Of a stretch of DNA of 64,000 nt, positions 26,139 through 35,429 are shown piece after piece. Origin of the DNA: an uncultured Anaerobiospirillum sp. (GTDB lineage: Bacteria > Pseudomonadota > Gammaproteobacteria > Enterobacterales > Succinivibrionaceae). The first letter of the stretch is position 1. The number at the start of each line of letters is the position of its first letter. The stretch is taken from contig CALXOW010000003.1 in assembly GCA_944390115.1 (NCBI GenBank), forward strand, positions 1-64,000. Direction: 5' to 3'. The notes under the pieces were generated by a model. The model was not told the DNA's origin and did not search any database. It saw nothing but the letters and a program-made list of their open reading frames with translations. The position numbers and the translations under genes were made by a program.

Positions 26139-27707
26139 TTATAAGTCCAACTGTTCTAGAAGAGAGTTAACTTTGGCAACAGCCTCTTGCTTGGCCATAT
26201 CTATTTTTTGAATTTCAAAGCCAATTGATTTAATATCGATCGATGGCTTCTCATCAAAAATAGGTATATATCTAGTAATATTAAGATTCCAGTTATTATT
26301 GGCCACATCTTCCATAGATGCTACATAAGCAAACTTATCTTTGTTTTCACGTTTTATGTAGGTGTTTACGATCTTATCAATGTGTTCTTGATCTAAGGTA
26401 TTTTGATTAACACCTGGAGAAAACTCTGAGTTTGCATTAATAAACACGATGTTATCTTTGTTTACTCCTCTGTCTGCTTTTAATAATAGTAAGCAAACTG
26501 AGATATCAGTGCCATGGAACAAATTCTCAGGGAGGCTAATCACCGCATCTAAGCAGTTGAGATTTTGGATGATGTACTTGCGAATGGTTTCATCGGGACC
26601 GTTTCGGAAGAGAACTCCGTGAGGTAAGAGCACCGCAATGCGGCCGTCGTTTGGATCCATGTGGTAAATCATGTGCTCAAGGAAGAGGAAGTCGGCTTGG
26701 TTTTTACGTGGCAGTTTGCCTGCGTCCTTATAGCGCGGATCGGATTTAAGACCAGGAGTTTTGGGCTCATATTTAAGCGAGTAAGGTGGATTGCACACCT
26801 GCACTGTGAGCTTGACTTTGTCGTAGTGGTCTTCGGTCAGGGTATCGCCGTTGTAGATGGTAAAGTCGCGGTAGCTAATGCCGTGCATTAGCATGTTCAT
26901 GCGTGCAAGATTATAGTTGCTGGCATTTTTCTCTTGGCCGTAGAAGTGACCCACCTTATGAGCGCTGAGGTGCTTTTGTACCTCAAGCAGCATTGAGGCT
27001 GAGCCACAGGTGCAGTCACCCACCGACTTGGCCTCACTCAAGCCGATCGTTGCCAAAGTAGCCACTAACTTAGCAAGGCAGGTTGGGGTAAAGAACTCAC
27101 CAGCCTTCTTGCCTGCATCAGAGGCAAAAAGAGCAATTAACTGCATGTAGGCTGTGCCTAAGAGATCAATGTCGGTAAGGTCAAAATCCAGCTCGTTAAC
27201 CTTGGTGATGACCGAGGCAATAAGCTTGGTGCGCTCGGCGACAGTACGTCCTAACTCTTTGTCTTGTAGGCGCATGTCGTCAAAGAGCCCGGCAAAGGTT
27301 GTCTCAGAGTCTTGTCCTACGGTTGAATCGGTCAGGGCCTTGATTGCTTTCTCGTAGTCTTCGATGCTGAACCTGTCATCTTCACCTACTGGAGCTTGGA
27401 TCTTTTGCACCAAGGTGCGGAACAAGTGCACCGGCTTGATGACATATCCCAGCTCACTTAACGAGCAAGCTATCAAATCATCATGGTAGTCATCAAGGGG
27501 GAAGGCCTCCTCATAGGTTAACTCATCATTAACCAGCTGCTCGTTCAGGTACCGCTCAGTGTGCTCGGACAGGTAGCGATAGAAGATAGTGCCTAAGATG
27601 TAGTTCTTGAACTTTGAGGCATCCATGGTGCCGCGCAACTCATTGGCGATTTCCCAGAGCTTGCTGGCAAGTACTTGTGCTTGGGCCGAGCTGTCGAGTT
27701 TCGACAT
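26139..27707 (-). CDS. hsdM: Type I restriction-modification DNA methyltransferase subunit
   Basis: 522 residues, the length of type IC (EcoR124-type) HsdM. The N-terminal helical domain (LASKLWEIANELRGTMDASKFKN, split as usual) is followed by the methyltransferase fold: GEFFTP near 210, the SAM-binding motif VGDCTCGSASMLL near 235, and the catalytic N6-adenine motif NPPY near 308. HDKIV-like C-terminal helices contact HsdS. It methylates adenine in the target as an M2S complex and protects host DNA; with HsdR it forms the nuclease. Its ATG follows the hsdR stop by 5 bases, with the ribosome binding site AGGAG inside the end of hsdR. Confidence 0.95.
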   Translation of the reverse strand: MSKLDSSAQAQVLASKLWEIANELRGTMDASKFKNYILGTIFYRYLSEHTERYLNEQLVNDELTYEEAFPLDDYHDDLIACSLSELGYVIKPVHLFRTLVQKIQAPVGEDDRFSIEDYEKAIKALTDSTVGQDSETTFAGLFDDMRLQDKELGRTVAERTKLIASVITKVNELDFDLTDIDLLGTAYMQLIALFASDAGKKAGEFFTPTCLAKLVATLATIGLSEAKSVGDCTCGSASMLLEVQKHLSAHKVGHFYGQEKNASNYNLARMNMLMHGISYRDFTIYNGDTLTEDHYDKVKLTVQVCNPPYSLKYEPKTPGLKSDPRYKDAGKLPRKNQADFLFLEHMIYHMDPNDGRIAVLLPHGVLFRNGPDETIRKYIIQNLNCLDAVISLPENLFHGTDISVCLLLLKADRGVNKDNIVFINANSEFSPGVNQNTLDQEHIDKIVNTYIKRENKDKFAYVASMEDVANNNWNLNITRYIPIFDEKPSIDIKSIGFEIQKIDMAKQEAVAKVNSLLEQLDL

Positions 27708-27712
27708 GGGGG

Positions 27713-30634
27713 TTAGTCTCCTAAGTCCTTAAAGCGAAGGGCTGTCTGTAAAATGAAGTCTTTAATGCTGTTGGTGATTGGCTTGAGCTGCAGAAAGCCA
27801 AGGTTGTATGGCTGTGCCCGCAGTTGCTTGCGCAGCTCGTCATCAGGGATATAGCCTTTAAACTCGTAGTCATCCAAGGCATGAGCAATGATGTCGGGCG
27901 CAATACCTTGTTTGGCGGCAAAGTCTTGCAGTTCGCGCTCGCGTTCGTCGTGCTCAAACTGCTGGTAGGCGGCCTGGACCGAGGTGTTGGGGGCTAAGTT
28001 CGGGTAGGTGGAGACCACAAAGGTCTCAATGATGTCGCTCTTGAGGCGTACCTCAGGGTTATCGCTATCCTTAATGGCTTGCTGGAGCTCACTGAGTACC
28101 TTGTCTTGCTGCGCCTTAGCGTGCGTACGCACCTGTTCGAGTAGGCGCAGGATGTAGGCGACGTTGATGTGATCGATGCAGACCAAATCAATTTCGTAGT
28201 CCACCTCAAGGGCTAGCTTTTGGTTGGCGTCGGGGCGCTTGGATTGGTTGTATAGATCGACGTAGCGGCTCTTGTAGTCGTTGTACTCTTGGCAATTGAG
28301 GCCATGCTTGGCCAAGTCCTGCCAATTAAATTGGCTAAAACTCATGAGCAGGCCTAGGATGCGCGGGAGCTTCTTGAAGGCCTCTATAAAGGCCATCAGC
28401 TCGTCCTCGCTTTCCATCTGGGCTACGCTCTCTGGCGTGGACGCGACCTTTTTGAGCTGGGCGCTGAACTCTTGCCATCGCTCCAAGAAGTGCTCATAAC
28501 CATCGATCAGGTACTCGTTAGGGTCGCCGTTGCCTGAGAAGAGGCGCAGTGCATTGTCTTGAGCTTGCTTGATATTGCGGTAGGTGACGATCTGGCCACA
28601 CTGTTTATTGATGGTATCGATGCGGTTGGTACGGCTGTAGGCCTGGAGCAGTCCGTGCCAGCGCAACGTCTTGTCGAGGTACAGGGTGTTGAGCGGCCGG
28701 GCATCAAAGCCGGTGAGCATCATGTCAACGACTAAGAGCAGATCGATTTGCGGCAAATCTGCCTGCTTCATGCGACGAGCGATGTCTTGGCGATAGCCAT
28801 CAAAAGTCTCAAGGCCATAGTTAGTGCCAAAGAGCTCGTTGTAGTCCTTGATGCAGCGGGCGAGCAGCTCTTGGCTTAGCTCTTTGCTGGTCGGATCTTT
28901 GGACTCGCCATCGTCATAATCTTCATTGGCACGGAAGCTGAAAATCGCGGCGATACGCAGTGGCTCTTGGCGCTCAGTGTTGAGTTGGCGCAGCAGGTCG
29001 TAGTAGCGCCCTAGAGTTGCAATGGAGTCGACCGCAAACATGGCAGTAAAGCTGCGTTGCTGTGTCTTTTGGTCGTGACGCTCCATGATGTCACGCGCGA
29101 TGTGCTCTAGACGCTCTTCATCGTGGTACAGGGCATCACGGTCGATGTGATTGGCACTGCAAAAACTCGCATCTTCCAGATCTTCGGCTTTGTACTGCGC
29201 ATCTTTGGTCCCCAAGATAGAGCTCTTGTGCTCAACCGAGAAAGGCAGAACATTATGATCGCGGATCGCATCCTTGATCATGTAGCGGTGCAGGCAGGGC
29301 TTAAGGTCTCCGGCGTGAAAAACGTCTGCGGTAGTACGGCCTTTATTCTTGTTCTCATCGAAGATTGGAGTGCCGGTAAAGCCGATGTAGAGCGCATTTT
29401 TGAAGTGGCGCTTGATGTCAGCGTGCATCTTTCCAAACTGGCTGCGGTGGCACTCATCGATGATGAAGACAATCCGTGCAGCGCGCAGTTTTTTCATGAC
29501 CTTTTGATGGCCTTCGCTGTTAAGCGCGCAGGCCAGCTTTTGGATGGTCGTAACGATCAGTTCGGCCTTTTGGGTTTTGAGCTGAGCCACTAACTTGGCA
29601 GTTGAATCGGTATTATCAACGCAGCCTGGCTCAAAGGCGTTGTACTCCCCAATAGTCTGGTCATCGAGGTCTTTACGGTCAACTAAGAAGATGATTTTGG
29701 CGATGCGCGTTTGCCCTGCGTAGCTGCTCTCATCGCGCAGCAGCTGGGCCAGCTTAAATGAGGTCAAAGTCTTGCCCGAACCGGTGCAGGCAAAGACGTA
29801 GCCGTTTTGCTGTTCGACCAAGATGCGCTTTTGTGCAGCTTTGACCGCGTAAATCTGGTAGGGGCGCATGACCATCAATTCTTTGGTTTCTTTGAGGATC
29901 ATGAACTTGGAGAGCATCTCAACCAAGTGGGCTGGAGCTAAGAAGTCCTGAGCAAAGTCGGTCAGATTAGTGATGAGCTCATTGTCCGCTTTAGACCAAA
30001 AGAAGGCTTGACCTTTGGAGATAGGGAAAAAGCTGTTGCCGCACATGCGGTTTTGGTTGCAGCAGTACTGAGTGTTGACCCCATTGGAGATCACAAAGAG
30101 CTGGGTGTAAGTGAACAGCCCGCGCATCGAGTGCTTACGGTAGCGGTTAATTTGCGCCAGTGCTTGGCTCAGCTCCACACCGGGACGCTTGAGTTCAATT
30201 GCGACTAAGGGCAGGCCGTTGACCAAAATAGTGACGTCATAGCGGTTATCATGCTCAACTGTGCTGAGCCCGTCACGCTCCATCTTGATTTGGTGGGCGA
30301 CCTGAAAAATATTGCGCGCCGGATCACGGTGCAAGAGATCTAAGTAAATCGTCTGGCCGTTATCGAGGTCGATGAGGCATTGGTCGCGTAAGCACTTTGC
30401 CGCTTCATAGACTTGATCTTGCTCTAAGTTGTTGAGAACCTGGGTAAATTCAGCGTCGGAAAAGGAGACCGAACCCTTCTTGGTGTCCAGATCGGCTTGG
30501 TTCAAGCGTGCCATCTGCTTGCGGAAGTTGACCACAAGGTCGTTATAATCGCGAATGGTCACCAGCTCGTAGCCTAGACTCTTAAGCTGGGTGAGCAGAT
30601 CTTGCTCGATTTGTGCTTCTGAGATGTAGGACAT
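27713..30634 (-). CDS. hsdR: Type I restriction endonuclease motor subunit
   Basis: 973 residues from the ATG at 30634 (GAGG 9 bases upstream); a GTG at 30652 would add six residues. The N-terminal PD-(D/E)xK nuclease has LPLVAIELKRPGVEL (E, K) near 145-160. The superfamily 2 translocase has FACTGSGKTLTSF (Walker A) near 285, IIDECHRSQFG (DECH) near 395, IGFTGTPIF (motif III) and MLTGFDARPLNTLYLDK and AYSRTNR (motifs V-VI). The C-terminal helical region binds the methylase core. 'DECHRSQFG' and the length agree with EcoR124-like type IC enzymes. It cuts unmodified invading DNA after ATP-driven translocation. First gene of the minus-strand operon. Confidence 0.95.
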   Translation of the reverse strand: MSYISEAQIEQDLLTQLKSLGYELVTIRDYNDLVVNFRKQMARLNQADLDTKKGSVSFSDAEFTQVLNNLEQDQVYEAAKCLRDQCLIDLDNGQTIYLDLLHRDPARNIFQVAHQIKMERDGLSTVEHDNRYDVTILVNGLPLVAIELKRPGVELSQALAQINRYRKHSMRGLFTYTQLFVISNGVNTQYCCNQNRMCGNSFFPISKGQAFFWSKADNELITNLTDFAQDFLAPAHLVEMLSKFMILKETKELMVMRPYQIYAVKAAQKRILVEQQNGYVFACTGSGKTLTSFKLAQLLRDESSYAGQTRIAKIIFLVDRKDLDDQTIGEYNAFEPGCVDNTDSTAKLVAQLKTQKAELIVTTIQKLACALNSEGHQKVMKKLRAARIVFIIDECHRSQFGKMHADIKRHFKNALYIGFTGTPIFDENKNKGRTTADVFHAGDLKPCLHRYMIKDAIRDHNVLPFSVEHKSSILGTKDAQYKAEDLEDASFCSANHIDRDALYHDEERLEHIARDIMERHDQKTQQRSFTAMFAVDSIATLGRYYDLLRQLNTERQEPLRIAAIFSFRANEDYDDGESKDPTSKELSQELLARCIKDYNELFGTNYGLETFDGYRQDIARRMKQADLPQIDLLLVVDMMLTGFDARPLNTLYLDKTLRWHGLLQAYSRTNRIDTINKQCGQIVTYRNIKQAQDNALRLFSGNGDPNEYLIDGYEHFLERWQEFSAQLKKVASTPESVAQMESEDELMAFIEAFKKLPRILGLLMSFSQFNWQDLAKHGLNCQEYNDYKSRYVDLYNQSKRPDANQKLALEVDYEIDLVCIDHINVAYILRLLEQVRTHAKAQQDKVLSELQQAIKDSDNPEVRLKSDIIETFVVSTYPNLAPNTSVQAAYQQFEHDERERELQDFAAKQGIAPDIIAHALDDYEFKGYIPDDELRKQLRAQPYNLGFLQLKPITNSIKDFILQTALRFKDLGD

Positions 30635-31146
30635 GGACTGAGACCTCGCCACATGGGACTTTATGAGACTGCTGGTTGTAAGGTGCGGGCGCGGAGGTTA
30701 TGGGCTACTAACTGAATCAGGCTAAGTTCACATAGGGCTGCGTTTGGCCGCAAAATCAATTAGACACAGTTGTCCGCATAAAGCCTTATACCAATCCGTA
30801 GGATACGAATAAAGTCTTTTTTTTTTTTTTGCCAAAAATTTGGGTGCGTCGAATTTTTAATATCAATAGAAATGGCTTAAATAAGCCATTTGTTGGCGTA
30901 GCGGTGAGTGTGGTTCTTGACCCAAGTTAAATGTGACGCAGTGGTGTGTAGGGGATCGGCACGACGTTTTGGTTTTAGCTCTGCTGTTTAATGAAGCGAG
31001 TTCGGTGATTTCGGTGGGGCGGGCGCTATGAAAAAATATTTCGTGTGTGTCACATAATTTAGAGAAAATTTTTACATAGTGGGTGCTTGGGCCTAAAATA
31101 GGCCCTAAGCTTTAGGGCTGGTATTTGTGTTTTGGGAGATGCCATC
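30635..31146. other. Divergent promoter region with a 14-base T tract
   Basis: About 510 AT-rich bases between hsdR (minus) and the CBM9-like gene (plus). It contains an uninterrupted run of 14 T at 30817-30830, about 185 bases upstream of hsdR. No gene is visible. Confidence 0.6.
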
Positions 31147-31764
31147 ATGCTCGTTTTGCCTTTGAATGGGGCGGCTCAGACGCTGCCGATCGATCATTAC
31201 TTGTGGCACTGTGTCGAGCGCCCGGTAGCTCAGGCAACGCTGGCCTTGAACAGTGATGGCCTGCACTGCTCCTTTGAGGTCAAAGAGTCTGACCCTTATA
31301 CCACGGTCTTCACGCAGCAAGATCCTATGCTCATGGTCTGCCAAGACAGCGCCGTCGAGCTGTTCTTAGCCTTTGCCGACTCGGCGGATAACGCCTCGTT
31401 TGCACCGCGCTTGGAGCATTGCCTCTACCTTAATATCGAAATCAATTCAGCTGGATGCTGCTACGCCAAGCATGGCCATAGCCGTAAGGGCCGCACTGCG
31501 TTTACTGCCGCTGAGATTGCCGCGCTTAAGATTAAGGCTGAGAAAAAGGCTGACTCGTGGTCGTTGTCGCTGGTGGTGCCCCGTGCCTTTATTGCTGCGT
31601 TAGCAGGCTACGACGCCTTTGCAGTGGGGCAGACCTTTGCGCTTAATCTCTACAAGATCTCCGAGACCAAGGAGCATGAGCATTATGTCGCCTTTAACCC
31701 GGTTGAGGTTCCGACTCCTAACTTCCACTTACCTGAGTTCTTTGCTCTGACTCGGGTGGAGTAG
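31147..31764 (+). CDS. CBM9-like (DOMON-type) domain protein
   Basis: 205 residues from the ATG at 31147 (GGGAG 8 bases upstream; a TTG at 31132 is less likely). The order of blocks matches carbohydrate-binding family 9-like proteins: PIDHYLWHCVERPVAQATLAL, then FEVKESDPYTTVF, DSAVELFLAF, YLNIEINSAGCC, DSWSLSLVVPRAFI and FALNLYKIS..HYVAFNPV. No signal peptide is seen, so it appears cytoplasmic, unlike secreted CBM9 modules. Similar stand-alone proteins occur in many gut bacteria and their role is not established. Sugar binding is possible given nagA next to it. Confidence 0.78.
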   Translation: MLVLPLNGAAQTLPIDHYLWHCVERPVAQATLALNSDGLHCSFEVKESDPYTTVFTQQDPMLMVCQDSAVELFLAFADSADNASFAPRLEHCLYLNIEINSAGCCYAKHGHSRKGRTAFTAAEIAALKIKAEKKADSWSLSLVVPRAFIAALAGYDAFAVGQTFALNLYKISETKEHEHYVAFNPVEVPTPNFHLPEFFALTRVE

Positions 31765-32020
31765 TGGCTTTGAGGTGAGTCATGGAGGCGGTGCTATTAG
31801 TGGTGATTTCGGGCCTGGCATGGCTGCTTAGTCGTGCCTTGTTGGGAATTGGTCTCATTTGGCCCCTTGGTTCCAGCTTGTTGCTCTAATTTGGGCTACA
31901 CTGAACTTGTTCTTGGTTTAGCCACAACTGCGGCGTCCTCTGTGGTCGCTATTTCATATTGTGCTTTAGGTTTTTTGCGGGGGCGCGTGCGCGCCTTGCC
32001 CATAGTGAGGAATGTTGTTT

Positions 32021-33172
32021 ATGCTGCTGTCACATGCCAACCTCTATACTAAGGATTTCCGCTTCGCTCCTGAGAGCTCAGTTAAGGTCGAGGGTGAGCG
32101 CATCGCTTCAGTGGTCGAAGGTGGTAGCTCAGAGGTCGGCTCGGAGGAAGTGGTCGACTTAAAGGGCCTGTCGTTAATTCCGGGCCTGGTTGATATCCAC
32201 TTCCACGGCGCGGTTGGCCACGATCTGATGGAAGGTACCGAAGTAGCCTTAGACGCGATCGCTAAGTACGAGGCTAAGTCTGGTATCACCGCAATCTGCC
32301 CTGCGACCATGACTATGTCCGAGGCTGATATCACCAAGGCTTGCGCTAATGTCCGTGAGTATCAAGTCAAGGACGATGGTGCGGACGTCGTCGGCATCAA
32401 TATGGAAGGCCCATTTGTTTCACCTAAGAAGGTCGGCGCCCAAAACCCAGAGTTCGTCCACAAGCCTGATGCCGAATTTTTCCGTCGCTGCAATGCCGCC
32501 TCGGGTGGTAAGATTAAGCTCATGGCGATTGCCCCGGAAGAGCCTAATGCCATCGAGGTCATTCGCCTGTTAAATAAGGAAGTCCTGTCCTCGATTGCTC
32601 ACACTTGCTGCAGCTACGATGTCGCCCGTCAAGCTATCGAGGCCGGTGCTACTCACTTAACTCACTGCTATAACGCTATGCCAGGTCTGGTTCACCGCGA
32701 CCCAGGCCCAATCGCCGCTATGGCCGATGCCCGTTGGGGTGAAGCTGAGATCATCTGCGACGGCATTCACATCCACCCAGCTGCCGTGCGTGTTGCATTC
32801 CGTCTCATGGGGGAGGAGCGCATGATCCTCATTTCTGACTCGATGATGGCGGTGGGCTTAGAGGACGGCACCTACGAATTAGGTGGTCAGCCGGTTTACG
32901 TTAAGGGCCGTCTTGCCACCCTGAAGTCGGGCACTATCGCAGGTTCTGCGACCAACCTTTACGACTGCATGGTTAACGCCTACAAGACCATGGGCTTGCC
33001 TTTAGCCACCGTCATTCGCTGCGCTACCTACAACCCAGCCCGCTCGATCAAGGTCTTAGACGACTACGGCACCATCGAGCCAGGTAAGGTCGCTTCCATG
33101 CTGGTGGTTGACTCTGACCTCAACTTAAAGGGCGTCTTGCTGCGCGGCAAGTGGCTCTTTAAGAACTTCTAA
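32021..33172 (+). CDS. nagA: N-acetylglucosamine-6-phosphate deacetylase
   Basis: 383 residues from the ATG at 32021, chosen because GTGAGGA lies 9 bases upstream; an ATG at 32012 is too close to it. The amidohydrolase barrel has the metal motif HFHG (H60, H62), the metal-binding Glu in NMEGPF, the His residues in SIAHTC and LTHCYNAM, and the catalytic Asp in ILISDSMMA. The HxH motif places it with the Bacillus type, unlike E. coli NagA. It converts GlcNAc-6-P to glucosamine-6-P and acetate, feeding amino-sugar breakdown and cell-wall recycling. nagB is not in the window. Cytoplasmic. Confidence 0.94.
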   Translation: MLLSHANLYTKDFRFAPESSVKVEGERIASVVEGGSSEVGSEEVVDLKGLSLIPGLVDIHFHGAVGHDLMEGTEVALDAIAKYEAKSGITAICPATMTMSEADITKACANVREYQVKDDGADVVGINMEGPFVSPKKVGAQNPEFVHKPDAEFFRRCNAASGGKIKLMAIAPEEPNAIEVIRLLNKEVLSSIAHTCCSYDVARQAIEAGATHLTHCYNAMPGLVHRDPGPIAAMADARWGEAEIICDGIHIHPAAVRVAFRLMGEERMILISDSMMAVGLEDGTYELGGQPVYVKGRLATLKSGTIAGSATNLYDCMVNAYKTMGLPLATVIRCATYNPARSIKVLDDYGTIEPGKVASMLVVDSDLNLKGVLLRGKWLFKNF

Positions 33173-33201
33173 GCTCTGGTACTCATTTGTTTTTGAGACA
33201 G

Positions 33202-33236
33202 GCCTCCGAGGTAGCAATGCCTTGGGGGCTTGTTTG
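33202..33236 (+). terminator. Terminator after nagA
   Basis: Stem GCCTCCGAGG with CCTTGGGGGC (several G-U pairs), 8-base loop, followed by TTGTTTGT. Confidence 0.55.
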
Positions 33237-33298
33237 TCTGGGGACTTTGAGTACAATAGGCCCACTTTTTTCTTTCTTCTTTGGTGGAGGGGGCCTTA

Positions 33299-34354
33299 GT
33301 GGTCACGGTTGCACAGATGCCAGAGCCTAAGGCTCTGGAGCTTGATCCAAATTTGGTTGCGGCAGGAGCTAATGTGCCTTTGTCGCGCGTCTATTTAGCG
33401 CCGATGGAGGGCGTGTGCGATCCACCGATGCGCCAAGTGATCACGCGTCATGGTCACTACGACGAGTGCTTCTCGGAGTTTATCCGGGTTACCACCGAGC
33501 CGATCCCGTATAAGTCGCTGCTGCGCGAGGTCCCTGAGCTCGAGCACGATGGCAAGACTGACTCAGGCTGTCTGTGCCGCGTCCAGCTCTTGGGCGATAA
33601 CGCTGAGGCCATGGCTTTAACCGCCCAGCGCGCGGTCGAGCTGGGTGCTAAGAGCATCGATCTCAACTTTGGCTGCCCGTCGCGCTTTGTCCATCATGGC
33701 GGCGCTATTTTGCTCAAGGAACCTGAGCTCATTCATTCGATCACCGCACGAGTTCGTGATGCCTTAGATCCGGCCATCTTCCTCTCGGTCAAGTTCCGCC
33801 TAGGAGTCATGAGCGCCTCTGAGCTTACTACCATTGTGAATGCGGTGGCGGTACCCGGCGTCAACGAGCTCATCATCCATGCGCGCACCCGTAAAGACCT
33901 CTACAAGGCCGAAGGTCTCAATTGGCCTGCCATCACCACGGTGATGGACGATGAGACTTCAGGTTTATGCCATGGCATCCCGGTGGTCGCCAATGGCGAT
34001 GTCTCAGACTTAGCGTCCTCGTGCCAATGCCGCGCGGTCACGCGCTGCCAGCGTCAAATGGTGGGGCGCGCCGCCTTTGGTACTCCTAATATGCCGCAGG
34101 TGTTGCGGGGCAATGAGCCTGCCATGTCATTAGCTTCCGTGCTTGATGTTGCCTGGGAATTTGGCCTGGAGCTGCAAAAGTTTGGCTGCCCTGAAAAGTC
34201 GACCATGGACCGCTTAAAGCAGTTCTTGGGCTATGCCAATAAGTACCGCTTCAAGGAAGTGCTGGCTCCCTTCTTCTACACTTTCTGCCGCGCCCAAACC
34301 TTAGTTGAGGCACAGCAATTGCTTTCGACCAAGAAAACTGAGCTGGGCGCCTAA
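33299..34354 (+). CDS. tRNA-dihydrouridine synthase (DusC-like)
   Basis: 351 residues from the GTG at 33299, with GGAGG 8 bases upstream. FMN-dependent TIM barrel: YLAPMEGVCDPPMRQVIT at the N-terminus, QLLGDNAEAM, SIDLNFGCPSRFVHHGGA with the catalytic Cys, ELIIHARTRKDLYKAEGLNW and VVANGDVSD. It reduces specific uridines in tRNA; the HARTR..Y..LNW pattern and the C-terminal helical domain (KQFLGYANKYRF) are closest to DusC, which modifies U16 in E. coli. The SRFVHHGGA variant differs from the common NRSGGGA form, so the exact target is not certain. Cytoplasmic. Confidence 0.88.
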   Translation: MVTVAQMPEPKALELDPNLVAAGANVPLSRVYLAPMEGVCDPPMRQVITRHGHYDECFSEFIRVTTEPIPYKSLLREVPELEHDGKTDSGCLCRVQLLGDNAEAMALTAQRAVELGAKSIDLNFGCPSRFVHHGGAILLKEPELIHSITARVRDALDPAIFLSVKFRLGVMSASELTTIVNAVAVPGVNELIIHARTRKDLYKAEGLNWPAITTVMDDETSGLCHGIPVVANGDVSDLASSCQCRAVTRCQRQMVGRAAFGTPNMPQVLRGNEPAMSLASVLDVAWEFGLELQKFGCPEKSTMDRLKQFLGYANKYRFKEVLAPFFYTFCRAQTLVEAQQLLSTKKTELGA

Positions 34355-34519
34355 GGCCCGCTCCGTGCGGCTTTGCTCTCATTTTTGTTGGGGCCAACTA
34401 GGCTCTGTTGTCAGTTAGGGGTAAACTCTAATGGGGCATAAGCTCTAATGAGGGCACACGGGGGCGGTATCAGTCCCTGTTAGTCGGCAATCTGGTTGAG
34501 TTGGTACGAGGAAGAGAAT

Positions 34520-35266
34520 ATGGCTTGGCAGAAAATGGGCGCCGCCTTATTAGGCTTAGCGACCGCCCTGACCTTCAGTGTCAGTGTCGCCCATGCGGCA
34601 ATGGAAGAGCATGCTGTCAAGTTTAAGCGTCCGGCCCCACCGCCAGAAATTCAGGCCAAGTACGACGCCTATATGAAGAATATCGAGCCGGTCTATTACC
34701 CACCGGTTCCGTTTGGTTGGCAGGTAGTAGTGGGCACGGATAACTCCGTGAGCTACGTGCACGCCAATCAAAGTGAGGGTGCCGATCACACCACCACGAT
34801 CAAGATGTTCTACACCCGCAAGACGGCCAATATGGACGCAGAGCGCTATATGAGCAACTACGTCTATAACCACTCTTGCACCAATATGTTTAAGCAGGGC
34901 ACCGGCTTCTACACCGCTGACTGCCTCGAGACGAACACCTACGCTATAGTGATCGGCGAGGTCGACAATATGTACGTCATCGAGCTCACCGGCGACTACA
35001 ACAATGCCGCACGCGCCATCATCGAAGGCTATGTCAGCTCGATCATCACGGGTAAAAAGGTCTTTGCCGATCGCAATATCGGTAATATGCGCGACCGCGA
35101 TGCCAGCCCTGACGGGGCAGCCCCGGCACCGCAGCAAGAAGCTGCGCCCGCTGCCGAGGCCCCGGTGGTAGCTGAGGTATCTGATGAGGCACCCGCTGAG
35201 GGTGAGGCAACTGATGCTGCCGCTGAAGAAGATGAAGGCTTCTTCTCGTGGCTTCCTTTCCTCTAG
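34520..35266 (+). CDS. Secreted protein with acidic Ala/Pro tail, unknown
   Basis: 248 residues from the ATG at 34520 (GAGGAAGAG just upstream; a TTG at 34496 is less likely). A clear Sec signal peptide (MAWQKMGAALLGLATALTFS, cleavage after AHA) is followed by a compact domain at about 35-185 (VPFGWQVVVGTDNSVSYVHA, TTIKMFYTRKTANMDAERY, two Cys in NHSCTNMF and TADCLE that could form a disulfide, MYVIELTGDYNNAARAII). The last 60 residues are Ala/Pro/Glu-rich, ending FFSWLPFL. Probably periplasmic. No family recognised. It converges on the esterase gene, with two strong hairpins between. Confidence 0.78.
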   Translation: MAWQKMGAALLGLATALTFSVSVAHAAMEEHAVKFKRPAPPPEIQAKYDAYMKNIEPVYYPPVPFGWQVVVGTDNSVSYVHANQSEGADHTTTIKMFYTRKTANMDAERYMSNYVYNHSCTNMFKQGTGFYTADCLETNTYAIVIGEVDNMYVIELTGDYNNAARAIIEGYVSSIITGKKVFADRNIGNMRDRDASPDGAAPAPQQEAAPAAEAPVVAEVSDEAPAEGEATDAAAEEDEGFFSWLPFL

Positions 35267-35285
35267 CAGGTTAGCTGCTTTTTGT

Positions 35286-35332
35286 TAGGAGCCGCCTGAG
35301 CACTTTGCATCAGGCTCTGTAAGCGGCTCCTA
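35286..35332 (+). terminator. Nested hairpin after the secreted protein gene
   Basis: A 10-bp outer stem (TAGGAGCCGC with GCGGCTCCTA) encloses a smaller hairpin. It starts 20 bases after the stop codon. Confidence 0.55.
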
Positions 35333-35364
35333 TGCGGCATCGTGTTTGTGCCGCGCTTTGCAAA

Positions 35365-35396
35365 CAAGGCTCGCCCCAGTATTGGGGCGAGCCTTG
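35365..35396. terminator. Bidirectional hairpin between convergent genes
   Basis: A 14-bp perfect stem, CAAGGCTCGCCCCA with TGGGGCGAGCCTTG, loop GTAT, between the secreted protein gene (plus) and the esterase gene (minus). T runs are poor on both sides. Confidence 0.65.
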
Positions 35397-35429
35397 TCGT
35401 AGCTAAAGGTTTAAGCTGGGTCTCAGCTG

